Shown here piece by piece: positions 45,366 through 56,339 of a DNA stretch of 64,000 nucleotides. This DNA is from Brachypterus glaber. Taxonomy: Eukaryota > Arthropoda > Insecta > Coleoptera > Kateretidae. The notes under the pieces are model-generated. The model worked only from the letters and a program-made list of their open reading frames with translations. It was not told the origin of the DNA and ran no database searches. Positions within the stretch are counted from its first letter, which is position 1. The number at the start of each line of letters is the position of its first letter. The stretch is taken from the NCBI GenBank assembly GCA_958510825.1, contig OY294044.1, positions 105,500,893 through 105,564,892 on the forward strand, in the 5' to 3' direction. The translations under genes were made by a program, and so were the position numbers.

Positions 45366-46717
45366 TTTTAGTTTTAAATAACATGCAATAGTTTTACTAA
45401 ATAAATAAATATTATATTATATTTGGGAAAAACATTATACTATTTACTGTGAATAATATATAATGGAATGCGTAAAATATTAAACAATACAAATACCCCA
45501 TTATTATAACTGAGTTGGGCGGGAGTCAAAAAATTGTCAAGTAACCTGAAATTTGGTATTAAAGTATAATTTTTCAATTGAAACAACACGGGCATATGAA
45601 AAATTAGAAAAAAGTGTTTTTTAGGATTGCCCTATTCATCTTAAAACTAATTTATATCAAAATCAATTATAATTTGTTAAATAATTGTTTGTCTCATTTT
45701 GAATTTTAAATTTTCAATAGTTGAAAAAAATCAAATCGATGCTCTCGTTAAAAATTTATTGCGTTTACTCTTCGAGTCAAGAACTGCTTCTTCCGATTAA
45801 GTCCGTTAAAAATAGCGTTTCTTTAAATATTTACATATAGGTAATTTGTCAAACAGTTGTGTTTTAAAAGCATTTTGTTAAAAAAAATAGTTATTTTCTT
45901 AACTAGTGTATTAAGTGGATAAAATCACTTAATACACGAGTTGAGAATTTAATTTTATCCAACATCTTTTATTTTCAAATAAAAATCTATAATTTTGCGA
46001 AAAATTATGTCAAAAATATTAAGATTAAGTTTTCTTAATACTTAGATAATAGGTACCCATGGCCTAAGTATGCCTATTAAAAATAAACAATTGCTAGTTT
46101 TACATTTCTTACAAACGTCAAAATGGACGCGGTGATGTCAGAATTTTTAATAAAAACAGTGTTTTATTCAAAAACTAAAGAATAATTTGGGGTTTTCTTA
46201 TGTAACTAATTTTGGGTGAGATCAAAAGCTGTACGTAAAAGAGTGGGTGAAAAATTTTTTAGTCACTAGTGGAAAAAACTCACTTTTGACATTTAAAATA
46301 GTGCTCAAAACAAGTGTTTCTGTGAAGGTGTTGGATAAAATATTTTTATTTAATAAGTTTCTTGGGCTCTATTCATTTTGCAGGACTTATTTTTATTTCT
46401 TTTTTTCGAATTCTTGTGCACAAGAATTTGGAAAATGCGATGAATATTTTAAAGATGCAACGATGCAATCTAATAAAAATAAAAAAATCCATAGACTTGC
46501 TATCATATGACATCCTTTTAAATTACTCATGTAACATTGTCTTCGACTTCTTGTATAGAATATTAATCATATTTTTTGTTGTGTCTATTGTCACTCTAAG
46601 GTTATAGTTTTAACTAAATATTATGGTACTAAACTCACAAATGGTCTTTTTATTTATTTATTGATTTATGTATTCTCGTGGATAACTCGAAAAAAACACC
46701 TGACATAAATATCCAGG
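45366..46717. other. AT-rich sequence with a short hairpin, no gene supported
   Basis: A 50-bp palindrome lies at 45897-45950 (CTTAACTAGTGTATTAAGTG, mirrored by CACTTAATACACGAGTTGAG). The phrase TATATAATGGAATGCGTA (45457) repeats one at 5420. Two overlapping frames near 46.25-46.6 kb are unremarkable. Confidence 0.35.
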
Positions 46718-46720
46718 TAA

Positions 46721-46809
46721 GGGAAAGTTCAAGTATTACGTAACGCAAATTTTGATCATTTTGGATCCCCCCCCCCCCCAGGAGCCTTACGTAATATTTG
46801 AACGTTGAC
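46721..46809. mobile_element. Hairpin MITE, GGGAACG family, 89 bp
   Basis: GGGAAAGTTCAAGTATTACG then TAACGC is mirrored by TTACGTAATATTTGAACG around a polyC loop. TAA is present on both sides (46718-46720, 46810-46812). Smallest of four copies. Confidence 0.65.
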
Positions 46810-47690
46810 TAAGTATTTGTTTTTCATGAAAAAAGTTGCTCTTCCATTAATATATTCGAGAAGATTTTCAATGATTTATGAAAATTTTCAATAATTTTTA
46901 GTGATTTGCAATAATATTTGTTAATTTTTAAGGATTTTTAATGATTTCCAACAATTTTTAATATTTTCCTCTGATTTTCTATAATTTTAAACATTCTTTA
47001 ATGATTTTTCAATAACAGTCATTTGTCAATATAATAAAATTTTGTAAAAATTTTACGTTTTTCGTCGTTGTATATAAAAAGATTAATTCCTTAAAAAATA
47101 AATAAATCTGTTGGTCTGTCTATCTGTCTGTCTGTCGGTCTCTCTGTCTGTCTGCCTGTCCGGGAAATTTGTGACCTTGATAAATTGAGAACGCTTTGAC
47201 CTAAAGGCTTTAAGTTTGTATCCAAAGTTCTAAGAGATTATTTTTAATCAAAATCGAGGTGGGGTAAGGGGGTAAAATGGGGTAAAAATTTTTCAAAAAA
47301 AATATATATTTTTTTTTTCGTGTTTCGAAAAATATTTTGATTTTTTTTTTCGAAATTTATATTTTAATTTTTTTCGATTTTTTTTTTGTTATTTAAAAAA
47401 AAATTGAAAAAATATTAGTTTTTTTGCTTAAACCACAGGGGAAGTATTCTTTTGTTGGAGGCAATTGTTTTAAGCTATTTTCGAACTATTTTAAGTTTGA
47501 AAAGCATACAAAACAAACGATAACGGGATTTTAGACAGCGTATTTTCACCATTGTTGATACAATTTCGGTATATTGGTCAGTGGTACTCACGTAAATTTG
47601 TTTAAGGACTTACCATGGAATTTAAACTTTCAATGACTCGATTGTTTGGACTTTTATAATATCATTTACACCAACGAATTTGTTTTATTG
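46810..47690. other. AT-rich sequence with a GTCT tract, no gene supported
   Basis: 46855-47000 is a run of AATGATTTTC/CAATAATTTTT variants, a decayed short tandem repeat. 47103-47165 is a GTCT tract related to the (CAGA)n modules. Confidence 0.4.
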
Positions 47691-49500
47691 TTGCAGAAAA
47701 TCAAAAAAAGTAACTGTTTTATCGTTGCAAAAAATAAAAAAGTATGTATATAACAGAAAATGTGTTTTTGTTGTTTCAAAAAATTAAAAAAGTTAAAGTG
47801 TGTAAGCTTTTTTGTGGCATAAAGTAAACAGGTTAAAAGTGTATGGTAATAATGCTGTAATAAATAGTAACTGTATTTTTATAATTACAAAAAATAAAAA
47901 GTATTTTTATTGTTTCAAAAAATTAAAAAAGTTAAAGTGTGTAAAGTTACTTTTTTGTGGCATTAAGTAAACAAGTTAAAAGTGTATGGTAATAATTTTG
48001 TAATAAATAGTAACTGTATTTTTATAATTACAAAAAAAATAAAAAGTTGAAGTGGTAATCTTAACTGCATTTGTTCTTGTTGAAAAAAATAAAAAAAGTT
48101 AGTGTTTGACAGTAACTTAGTTACTGTACCTGCATTTTTATTTTTGCAAAAAATAAAAAGTTGAGGTGTGTAATTGTAACTATATTTTTATTGTTGCACA
48201 AAATTAAAAAATTGTAACAGTAACTGTATTTTTATTGTTGCAAAAAAATAAAAAAGTTAAAGTGTGTAAAGCTACTAATTTTGTTGCATAAAGTTAAAAT
48301 TGTGTAATAGTAACTGTATTTTTATTATTGCAAAAATTAAAAGTTGAAGTGTGTAATATTAACTGCATTTGTTCTTGATGAAAAAAATAAAAAGTTAGTG
48401 TTTGACAGTAACTTAGTTACTGTACCTGCATTTTTATTTTTGCAAAAAATAAAAAGTTAAGATGTGTAATTGTAACTATGTTTTTATTGTTGCACAAAAT
48501 TAAAAAAATGTAACAGTATTTTTATTGTAACTGTATTTTTATTGTTGCAAAAAATTAAAAAGTTAAAGTGTGTAAAGCTACTAATTTTGTTGCATAAAGT
48601 TAAAATTGTGTGATAGTAACTGTATTTTTATTATTGCTAAAAATTAAAAGTTGAAGTGTGTAATATTAACCGCATTTGTTCTTTACGAAAAAAATAATAA
48701 AGTTAGTGTTTGACAGTAACTTAGTTACTGTACCCGAATTTTTATTTTTGCAAAAAATAAAAAGTTGAGGTGTGTAAGTGTAACTATATTTTTATTGTTG
48801 CACAAAATTAAAAAATTGTAACAGTATTTTTATTGTAACTGTATTTTTATTGTTGCAAAAAATTAAAAAGTTAAACTGTGTAAAGCTACTAATTTTGTTG
48901 CATAAAGTTAAAATTGTGTAATAGTAACTGTATTTTTTTATTATTGCAGGAAATAAAAAGTTGAAGTGCGTCATATTAGGTAACTGCATTTTTTAATGTT
49001 ACAACCCTTAAAAAAGTAACTGTTTTTGACATTGACTGTAACTGCAAATAATAAAAAGATATGTAACTGTAATTCAATTTTTGAGCAGAAAACTGTATTT
49101 TTATTGTTGCAAAAAATAAAAAAGTTAAAGTATGTAACAGTTACTTTTTCTTTGTCGCATATAGTACTTACTTTTTAAAAAACTGTAATTTGTATAATAG
49201 TAACACTATTTTTCTTATTGCAGAAAATATAAAGTTGAAGTGTGTAAGTGCATCTTTTATTATTGCAAAAAATTAAAAAGTTAGTGTTTGACAGCTTTTG
49301 CATTTTCTTTTTGCAAAAAATAAGAAATTGAAGTGTGAAACAGTAACTTATTTTTATTGTTGCAGAAAATAAGAAGTTAAAGTGTGTAACTGTAACTACA
49401 CTTTTTATGTTACCATCTAACAGTAGGTGCCCTTCTAACAGATTTTTTTATTTTTGCAGAAAATAAAAAATTAACGTGTAGTAAGAGTTGCTGATTTTCA
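47690..49500. repeat. Tandem array of ~60-bp units with ~300-bp higher-order period
   Basis: The unit is roughly GTAACTGTATTTTTATTGTT then GCAAAAAATAAAAAGTTAAA and GTGTGTAA. A variant block beginning GTGTTTGACAGTAACTTAG recurs near 48102, 48398 and 48706, a period of about 300 bp made of four to five units. Toward the right end units become less regular and some read TTTTTGCAG followed by AAAATAAAAA, which resembles a 3' splice site. The array stops just before the predicted first coding exon. Confidence 0.75.
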
Positions 49501-49578
49501 TTTGTTTGTTACAGAAAAACCAAAGTGCTGCAGTAACACAAAATACTTCCTTAATGACTGATTTTAGTGGGTTTTAAC

Positions 49579-49596
49579 ATGAAGTTGCACGTAACT
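49579..49596 (+). CDS. GH18 (chitinase-like) gene, first coding exon
   Basis: ATG AAG TTG CAC GTA ACT gives MKLHVT, followed by a perfect GTAAGT donor at 49597. Joined in phase 0 to the exon at 55910, it completes a textbook secretion signal, MKLHVTLCAILLLCISVS: short basic start, hydrophobic core, small residues before the likely cleavage site. A 5' untranslated exon may begin at 49515 after TTTGTTTGTTACAG. The exon abuts a tandem array whose units look a little like it (AAGTTGAAGTGTGTAACTGT), so a chance match cannot be excluded. The join of signal halves is inferred from phase and composition; no transcript was available. Confidence 0.6.
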
Positions 49597-50286
49597 GTAA
49601 GTATTTAAATTTTTAACTGTACCTAAGTATTAAAATCTTAAAATTAATTGCGAAAAGTTTATTGTAAACTTTTTTACTCAAAATAAATTATTCTATAATA
49701 TATATCTAACAAAAAGGAGTAATGGAAAGGGGTTCGTGTGTTAAAACCTATGACATTTTCTATTCGACAAAACATTTTTTAAAGAAGTATTTAAAACGGG
49801 ATTTTTCGTCAAAATTTCGTTAAAAAAATTAAACAATTTTTGTTTAATGACACAAGATTTCCCGTTCCATTTAGAAATATTAAATGGAAAGAAGGGTCAT
49901 CTGATACATCCTTTTAAAGCAAATAAAATTCTCTATTCGTCCATATATTTCTTATTTTTTTTTTTAAGTTTTCATTTTTCAACTTTTTCAAAAAAAAATT
50001 GCAATTTTTTTATATTATTTAAAATTTACGTATGTGCATCATAAAATTCACCATTTTTCAAAAACTGTTAGATTTTTTTAAAGAAATATACCAAAAAATA
50101 AAAAAAATATAATGTATAATAATCTGTCCTGTCCCCCTGCCTCCATTGCGCCCCTAAGCGTATCAAATAAATACCAACAAATGATTTGGGTTATGTTATT
50201 TACGTGTTACGAATTTTAAGTTGATATCTTAATATCTAGCCGTTCAAAAATTAAGCGAGTCGGGCTTTTTATACGCTCTGTATATT
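49597..50286. other. Start of intron 1 with a diverged mariner-MITE
   Basis: 49790-50280 resembles the interior and right end of the 8267/51186 MITEs (AAAGAAGGGTCATCTGATAC, CCCCTGCCTCCATTG, GTTGATATCTTAATATC). It is an old diverged copy without clear ends. Confidence 0.45.
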
Positions 50287-50542
50287 CCAACGAACTAATA
50301 ACTCTTCTCTCTAGAATAGGCATACTGTTAATATAAAGTATCGCCAACATCTCGGTTTGTTTGTAAACAAATAGTAGGTATATTCAGGCCTAAACAATAA
50401 CAGTTACCAGTAACTGTTATTGTTGTCTCTGTTAGAACAAAGCTGTGCGAGTAAGACAGACAAATGTATATGTTGGCTACGTTTTTGTTAGTTTTTACAA
50501 ATGAAATGCCTATTCTAGAGAGAAGAGTTATTAGTTCGTTGG
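50287..50542. mobile_element. MITE with 36-bp ends and a 6-bp target duplication, copy 2
   Basis: Ends CCAACGAACTAATAACTCTT then CTCTCTAGAATAGGCAT and the inverse, flanked by TATATT on both sides (50281-50286, 50543-50548). The interior matches 21656-22001 in the opposite orientation and has only one copy of the block that is duplicated there. It lies in intron 1. Confidence 0.75.
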
Positions 50543-51139
50543 TATATTCTTATTAAGAATTTGGAAGGCATCAAAGAGGCCTTTAAATACCAAATCTTTG
50601 GTATCTAGTCTACAAATCATTGTCATATTTTTATTAATAAATTTTTAATATTTTAAAAATATTTTATAGCTTGCTGCGCGGTGAACCTGTACTGATCGAG
50701 GTAATGATAATAATATTAATTGATATTATCAATGTGATTTATCCTCTATCTAAACGCGTTAACAAATTCTATAGAAATAAATTTTATTCATTTAAATCAT
50801 CTACAAGATAATGTCATGTTCCTTAAATTATTCTGTCCCATTTACATATGAGTAATTATAAAAAAAAAACATACGGTGTCATTTTTATGTCCAGTTAGAA
50901 GAATTGTATATCCACAACAATAGGCAAATTTGAATGATTTGTAATAAGTACGTTGAACTTGTTGATTTCAATAATGCGGTTGAAGATTTGTGCTTTTTGC
51001 CTTTTTTGATAAATAATTGCTTTCGTGAATCATTTCTACGATTGTAAGCAAATAATAGGCCACTTAAACAAGAATAAAAAACAAAAAATTATAAAAACCC
51101 CCGCTTTCCTGCGCATGCGTATAAATAGTGTAAGAGCTG

Positions 51140-52675
51140 ATGACCATTTTTATTTCATTATTTGCTCCCAGCTGTATTTTATATACAGTGCGGTCCAAAA
51201 GTCACCACCTCCCCCCCCCCTTTTAACTTTTGAACGAGTTGAGATATCGACTTCAAATTTATATCTCTTAAATAAGACAACTTAAACTATCTTTGAGCAT
51301 ATATTTGATATTTTCAGCTCTTAAAATGCGGACAGGGGGGCATGGGGGGACATTTTTTTAAATAGAAAGGGGGGTCGTGTAATACATCATTTTAAAGCTT
51401 ATAAAATTTTCTATTTAAACTAACATTTTTAAATTTTTTAAAAATGTTTTTTAAGGTTTTGATTTTTCAATTTTTTGTGCTAAAACATTTGATTTTTTAA
51501 GTTTTTTTTTTATAAATTTTTATATGTCAACTAAAGTTAGTTTAAAAGTATAATTAACATTTATTTATGATGAAATTAGGCATTTTAAAAAAATATTTGT
51601 TTTTTTTTAGAGGAATTTTGACATTTATAGCCATTTTCAACCCCATTTTAAACCCAATTTAAAAAAAAAAGTCCAAACCCAATTTTTTTTTTAATTTAAA
51701 AATATGGAGTTAAATGGAGAATTATATAAGCTTTAAAATGATGTATCACACGACCCCCCTTTCCATTAAAAAAAATGTCCCCCATGCCCCCCTGCCCACA
51801 TTTTAAGAGCTGAAAATATCAAATATATGCTAAAAGATAGTTTAAGTTGTCTTATTTAAGAGTTCTAAATTTAAAGTCGATATCTCAACTCGTTTAAAAG
51901 TTAAAAGGGGGGGGGGGTGACTTTTGGACCGCACTGTATATGTCTTAAAGTACATTTAAATTAAGTTATTTGCAAATTGCCAGGTCCTGGATCGGGTTTC
52001 TTTGGTGCTAGACGCCTCGAAACGGTGGTGAAATGGGGTCCCCGAAAAATATATTTTTAACTTACCGAGTCAAACAAATTACATTTATCCAATACATACA
52101 GATAATAAGACAGTTACCAGCTTTATTTTAAATAGATAAACTCAATAATAACCCCCAAGTGGCTTTTACTTTACTGAATGGATAATTATTTATTTTACCC
52201 ACTTAACTGTCACTTGTCAAATTATTTTCTTGTAAATGTCATTGAAATTTTTAATAAAAATATGAATTTCTAAGCTATTTATTGGATAAAACCTTGTATG
52301 GCACTCATGGGTAAACCCATATTGCCCTCTCGAAAATTAACCTGCTTGGCTGAGGCTGAGGTTAATTTTCTCATGGGCAATATCTTACTTTACCCACTAG
52401 TACCATAAAAAACTATTATTACATTTAGATTAGTCTATTTTCACAGTTTTACACAATTATTAAGTAGGCTAAAGGTTAAAAAAAGACTTTAAAAACTTTA
52501 TCTGACATATGTCAACACTAAAAACTCGAAATAATTTTCATTTAAACAAACGGTCATTTTAGCACCCAAAGGAACCGGATCCGGAGTCTAACAATATGAA
52601 AATAGCTTAATTTGAAAGTACTTTAAGACATATATAAAATATAGCTGGGAGCAAATAATGAAATAAAAATGGTCA
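51140..52675. mobile_element. Inverted-repeat element split by a mariner MITE
   Basis: TGACCATTTTTATTTCATTA then TTTGCTCCCAGCTGTATTTT on the left is mirrored at 52600-52675 (ATAGCTGGGAGCAAATAATG then AAATAAAAATGGTCA). The match resumes across the inner insertion (GTCTTAAAGTACATTTAAAT mirrored by AAAGTACTTTAAGACATAT). Without the insert it is about 785 bp. The middle has a hairpin of GGTTAATTTTC type (52340-52375). Confidence 0.6.
51186..51936. mobile_element. Tc1/mariner-like palindromic MITE, copy 2
   Basis: Ends CAGTGCGGTCCAAAAGTCAC and GTGACTTTTGGACCGCACTG, TA on both sides (51184-51185, 51937-51938). It matches 8267-8981 throughout, including the C-run, the GGGGGGCATGGGGG block and the AT-rich middle. 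It interrupts the terminal repeat of the host element at 51140, so it is the younger of the two. Confidence 0.8.
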
Positions 52676-54584
52676 CTAAAAATACCTATTGACAAAAAAA
52701 ATACGCCAAGAGCTTTAAGGGATCGTTTAAAAATTATGTCACCGAAGTTTTGCCATTTCCCTTATTGCCCCTGCTTAGGTAATATAGGATCCTATAGGAG
52801 GAAGGATTTTTTTTTAAATATTAATGCAGCCTATAACCCGCGCTAAAGCGGTCATATATGACCAGAGCGGTAAAATCTGCTTAAAAAACCGCAACCAAAT
52901 CGTTAAACTCAGTTAAGAAATATAAGGGAACGTAGAAAGAAAAAATCCAGCAAACAAATAAACAACCCTACACAGGTCCGTAGATATTGGGGGAACGCCT
53001 CCCACACATCTAGAAAAGTTGTATATTTTATTTCTCCATACAAAAGTTGTATATTTTATGGATGCAAAATATAAAAGTTGAATATTTTACAAAAAAAAAG
53101 TTGCATATTGCAGAGATTCAAAGTACAAAAGTTGTATATTTCACGAAAAGGTGAGGACTTCTTTGACCTTTTTTTTGTAATCATCAAAATTTTGGTTTTT
53201 GTTAAACGGGCAAAGCTTTTGGGAGGTGAGCACCTTTTTTTTTGTTTTAGGGGTGAAAGGGTAAAAACTGGCACGACAAAGCTTTTTGGAGGTGAGGGCC
53301 TTTTTTTAGTCATTAACTTTTTTCTCCAGGAAAAAAGTTATATATTTAGGATAAAAAAAATGTAATTTTTTACCTTCTCGCACCAAATCTTCTTTGCTAC
53401 TACCCTGACCCTAGACGTGGTTAAAAGCATTTCCATTTATTTTTGGGGGTTAGAAATCAAAATTGGGGTTATTTCTAAAAAAATCAGAAAGTTAGTTAAA
53501 CTAGATACAAAAACAAAGTAATTAAAAATAATATATTGTCTTACTAAGAGAAAAAGTGAAGCTTTTTTTTAATAGTCTGTAGAAATTACGGACGACGCGA
53601 AGCGAAGTCCGGACACTACAAACGAGTAAAAAAAGCACTTGTCCTCTGACTGAAACATACTATTTTTTCTTCAAGCATCCTATATATTTTTTTTAAATAA
53701 TAACTTTTGAATTTAATTTATTCAGTAATAAAGTATGTTTTTTTTATTAAAATAGGCCAATAAAATCCTTTAAAAATAAACTTAAACCTTCCTTAGCTCA
53801 TTTCAAATTTTTTTCGTAGGCTAAATCGTACACTTTTCGCGATTTCGATGGTAACTTGTCTAATGTAGCATTTGCAATTTCGGAGAGATTTGTAGGTGTA
53901 TAAACCATATATTCTTATTCAATCATTTTTAATCAATTTCACAAAAGGTTTTTGAACAGAATCTCGAGTCAACCACCTGTTTACATAATAAACAAACAAG
54001 TTTGAAGTATGGCTGTCATCAAAGTCAAAGAGTGCTGCCGTCAGTGGTGGTTTTACTAAATAACTTTTTTTACGGCGTACAACAATGAACTCATTTTTTT
54101 ATTGTAAAAAAATAGATCACTTCTAACGAGTGTGTTCAGTTATAAAATATGAACATTTTAGTATGCTTGAAGAAAAACACATTTACACGCACACAATTTT
54201 ACATTTTGAATAAAAGGCCTAACATTTGGTAACTAATTTTACTTGTCCATATAAAATTTATTTATTTATTATTATAAGTAAATATTTATATAGATTCATG
54301 CAGAACCCCAAATAACATGAATGACCTTATTTTGGCTATACTTTATGAATTTATCGATATAAAATATGTTAATTAACTATTAAGAATAATTCTTTACGTT
54401 AACTGAATATTAATATTATTAATTAATAATTATAACCCGTCGACGTGTATTAAAATGATATTTATTTAATTATTTTTGACAGCTCGCATGTTCTAAGAAT
54501 TAAATTGTAAAAAAAGATTTAAGGGGTCTTTCTACCTTAGAAATTATAAAAATAATATTTTTTAAACTTTTTTTCTATATAGAA
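52676..54584. other. Intron 1 AT-rich sequence with short tandem repeats
   Basis: 53005-53135 repeats ACAAAAGTTGTATATTTTA-like units of 25-35 bp. 53205-53310 has a duplicated phrase around AAAGCTTTTGGGAGGTGAGC. No exon could be supported. Confidence 0.4.
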
Positions 54585-55502
54585 AGAATAAAAACTTTTC
54601 GCAAAAAAATGAACCGACTTCTGTGTCTATAGAAAGTAAAAAATGAAAAATACTTAAATCGCTGCCAATTTCACCCTTTCCTAAATTTATTACTAACAAT
54701 TGTTGTTTTATTATTTTATTATTGTTTGCTGTGAAATTGGCACCGACTTAAGTATTTTTTATTTTTTACTTTTTAGAGACACAGATGCGATTAATTTTTT
54801 TTTGCGAAATTTTTTTATTTTTTACTTTTCTAGACACAGAACTTACAGATTTTTAACGCCATCTAAGCTAGATTATAATTGTTCTTCCATCTCGGCAAGC
54901 TGCTGACGTCACAACGCACTGTTAGTGCGTTGTGACGTCATTATCTTAAAGATAAATTTCTAAAAAATAAAAGTAATATTTTTATTTCAGCGCCCAAGAG
55001 TCCAACCAACCTTATTTTAAACGAAATACTAAAGAAAATCTTGTTAAACTTTAAGCTTTAAGTAATAATCAAATAACGCCTTATGGTAAAATCACAAAAT
55101 TTATCATTTTCTCTGGCTATTTTAATATTAAAGGTCCAAAGAATCAAGTTAAGAGGCATTTAAAAGATTTTCAGTATGCCGCAATATTTGAGTGATCAAG
55201 TTATCTGGCTTATCCGAGTTATCTGATATTTCTCTAAAAATTTGGTTGGTAGTAGAACCAAATTAAGCCGTTTTTAATTGAAATTGTGTTAAAATTATTA
55301 GATTTATCTTAAATATCCGGCTTACCCGACATTATCCGAGCGTCAATAAAAACGGGACCACCTCATGAATGTCCTCTTTGAGTTGAAAAAGCTTTCATCA
55401 AATTCCGTTCATCCGTTCCAAAGTTATGCGGGAACAAACTTAAAAAAAAAACAAAATCACATGTCGAATTGATAACCTCTTCCTTTTTTGGAAGTCGGTT
55501 AA
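54585..55502 (-). mobile_element. AACCGACTTCC element, copy 2
   Basis: Read on the minus strand it begins AACCGACTTCCAAAAAAGG near 55502 and follows copy 1 (2237-4440) in order, without the LINE and MITE insertions. It carries AACGCACTGTTAGTGCGTTG and ends in a hairpin with AAATTGGCACCGACTTAAGT (54723-54790), mirrored near 54640. It gives the empty-site sequence for both insertions in copy 1. It lies in intron 1. Confidence 0.65.
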
Positions 55503-55909
55503 AAAGTGCAATTTTTCTGTCCAGAAATTTTTTTTGAAAAAAGAAACATAAAAAACGGTGGTCACCATGATTCCGGCTGTCGGGAACGACTGAAAAAAAA
55601 AACAAAACGGGATATTATTCAGTATTGAAGTCGCTATAGCCCGTACTAGAAGATTTTTTTTGACCAAAAAATAACAAAATGGCGGACGTTTTTGTTTAAA
55701 AATATTTAAAAATTTTCTTAAAGGAAACTCCGGGGAAATATTAAGCGAATACCTCCTAGAAGAATTTTAGGTGTACGATGAAAATTTTGTCCATAACTTT
55801 TACCGTTTCGGAGAAAACTGATTGGGTCGAGAACTTTGGATCACCCGGTACAACTTTTTTTAGCGGTTTATTCCTTATGTTTTCTATTTCCATTTTTTTT
55901 TTGTCGTAG

Positions 55910-56121
55910 TTGTGTGCAATACTCCTTCTCTGCATATCTGTATCAGAAGAAAGATCGACAAGAAGAAACAGAAATACTCATGTGCCCGCTTTAAACGTAC
56001 CGACATTCAGAAGAGACTCCGTAGAAAGCATTCCAGAAAGCTACAGTTATGAGAGAAACTCGCAATACAAGGACCCGCACCGTATACCCTTTCGATCTGC
56101 TGTTGAATCTATACCAGATAT
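55910..56121 (+). CDS. GH18 (chitinase-like) gene, exon 2
   Basis: The acceptor is a pyrimidine tract ending TTTTGTCGTAG; the donor is ATAT then GTAAGT. In phase 0 it reads LCAILLLCISVSEERSTRRN and ends ...RSAVESIPD plus two bases of the next codon. The first 11 residues finish the signal peptide; the rest is a charged Ser/Glu/Arg-rich, probably disordered stretch with a repeated idea (SVESIPE, AVESIPD, and LRDAVE across the junction). The two trailing bases plus the first base of exon 3 make an Ile codon, keeping the frame open. No enzyme motif lies in this exon. Confidence 0.75.
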
Positions 56122-56165
56122 GTAAGTAGAGAAGTAGAAAATAGTAATTATATACCAAGGTAGAG

Positions 56166-56167
56166 AC

Positions 56168-56247
<80 letters not shown>

Positions 56248-56335
56248 CTTTATTATTCAATCGACCAATAAATATAAAAATTTAAATACTACAATTATTA
56301 CAAAATATATCAGGGTAAGAGATGAAATATTCACG
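56166..56335 (-). pseudogene. LINE 3' UTR fragment with (TTA)n tail
   Basis: An ATA/TTA microsatellite of about 80 bp (56167-56247) directly follows, on the minus strand, GGTCGATTGAATAATAAAGA. That is a polyadenylation-type signal followed by the tail style of insect LINEs. Only untranslated sequence is left. It sits 45 bp downstream of exon 2 in antisense orientation. Confidence 0.55.
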
Positions 56336-56339
56336 TACG

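Noticed and set aside
46247..46607. Two overlapping frames of 81-87 codons
   Set aside because: They lie in different frames of AT-rich DNA with no recognisable domain; coding is not supported.
50670..50700. Possible 31-bp exon between TTTTATAG and GTAATG
   Set aside because: Its length would break the frame between exons 1 and 2, it holds no start codon, and nothing else supports it; an untranslated or chance splice-site pair is as likely.
55991..56260. Minus-strand frame with a polytyrosine run
   Set aside because: It is the (TTA)n LINE tail read as codons and runs antisense over exon 2.
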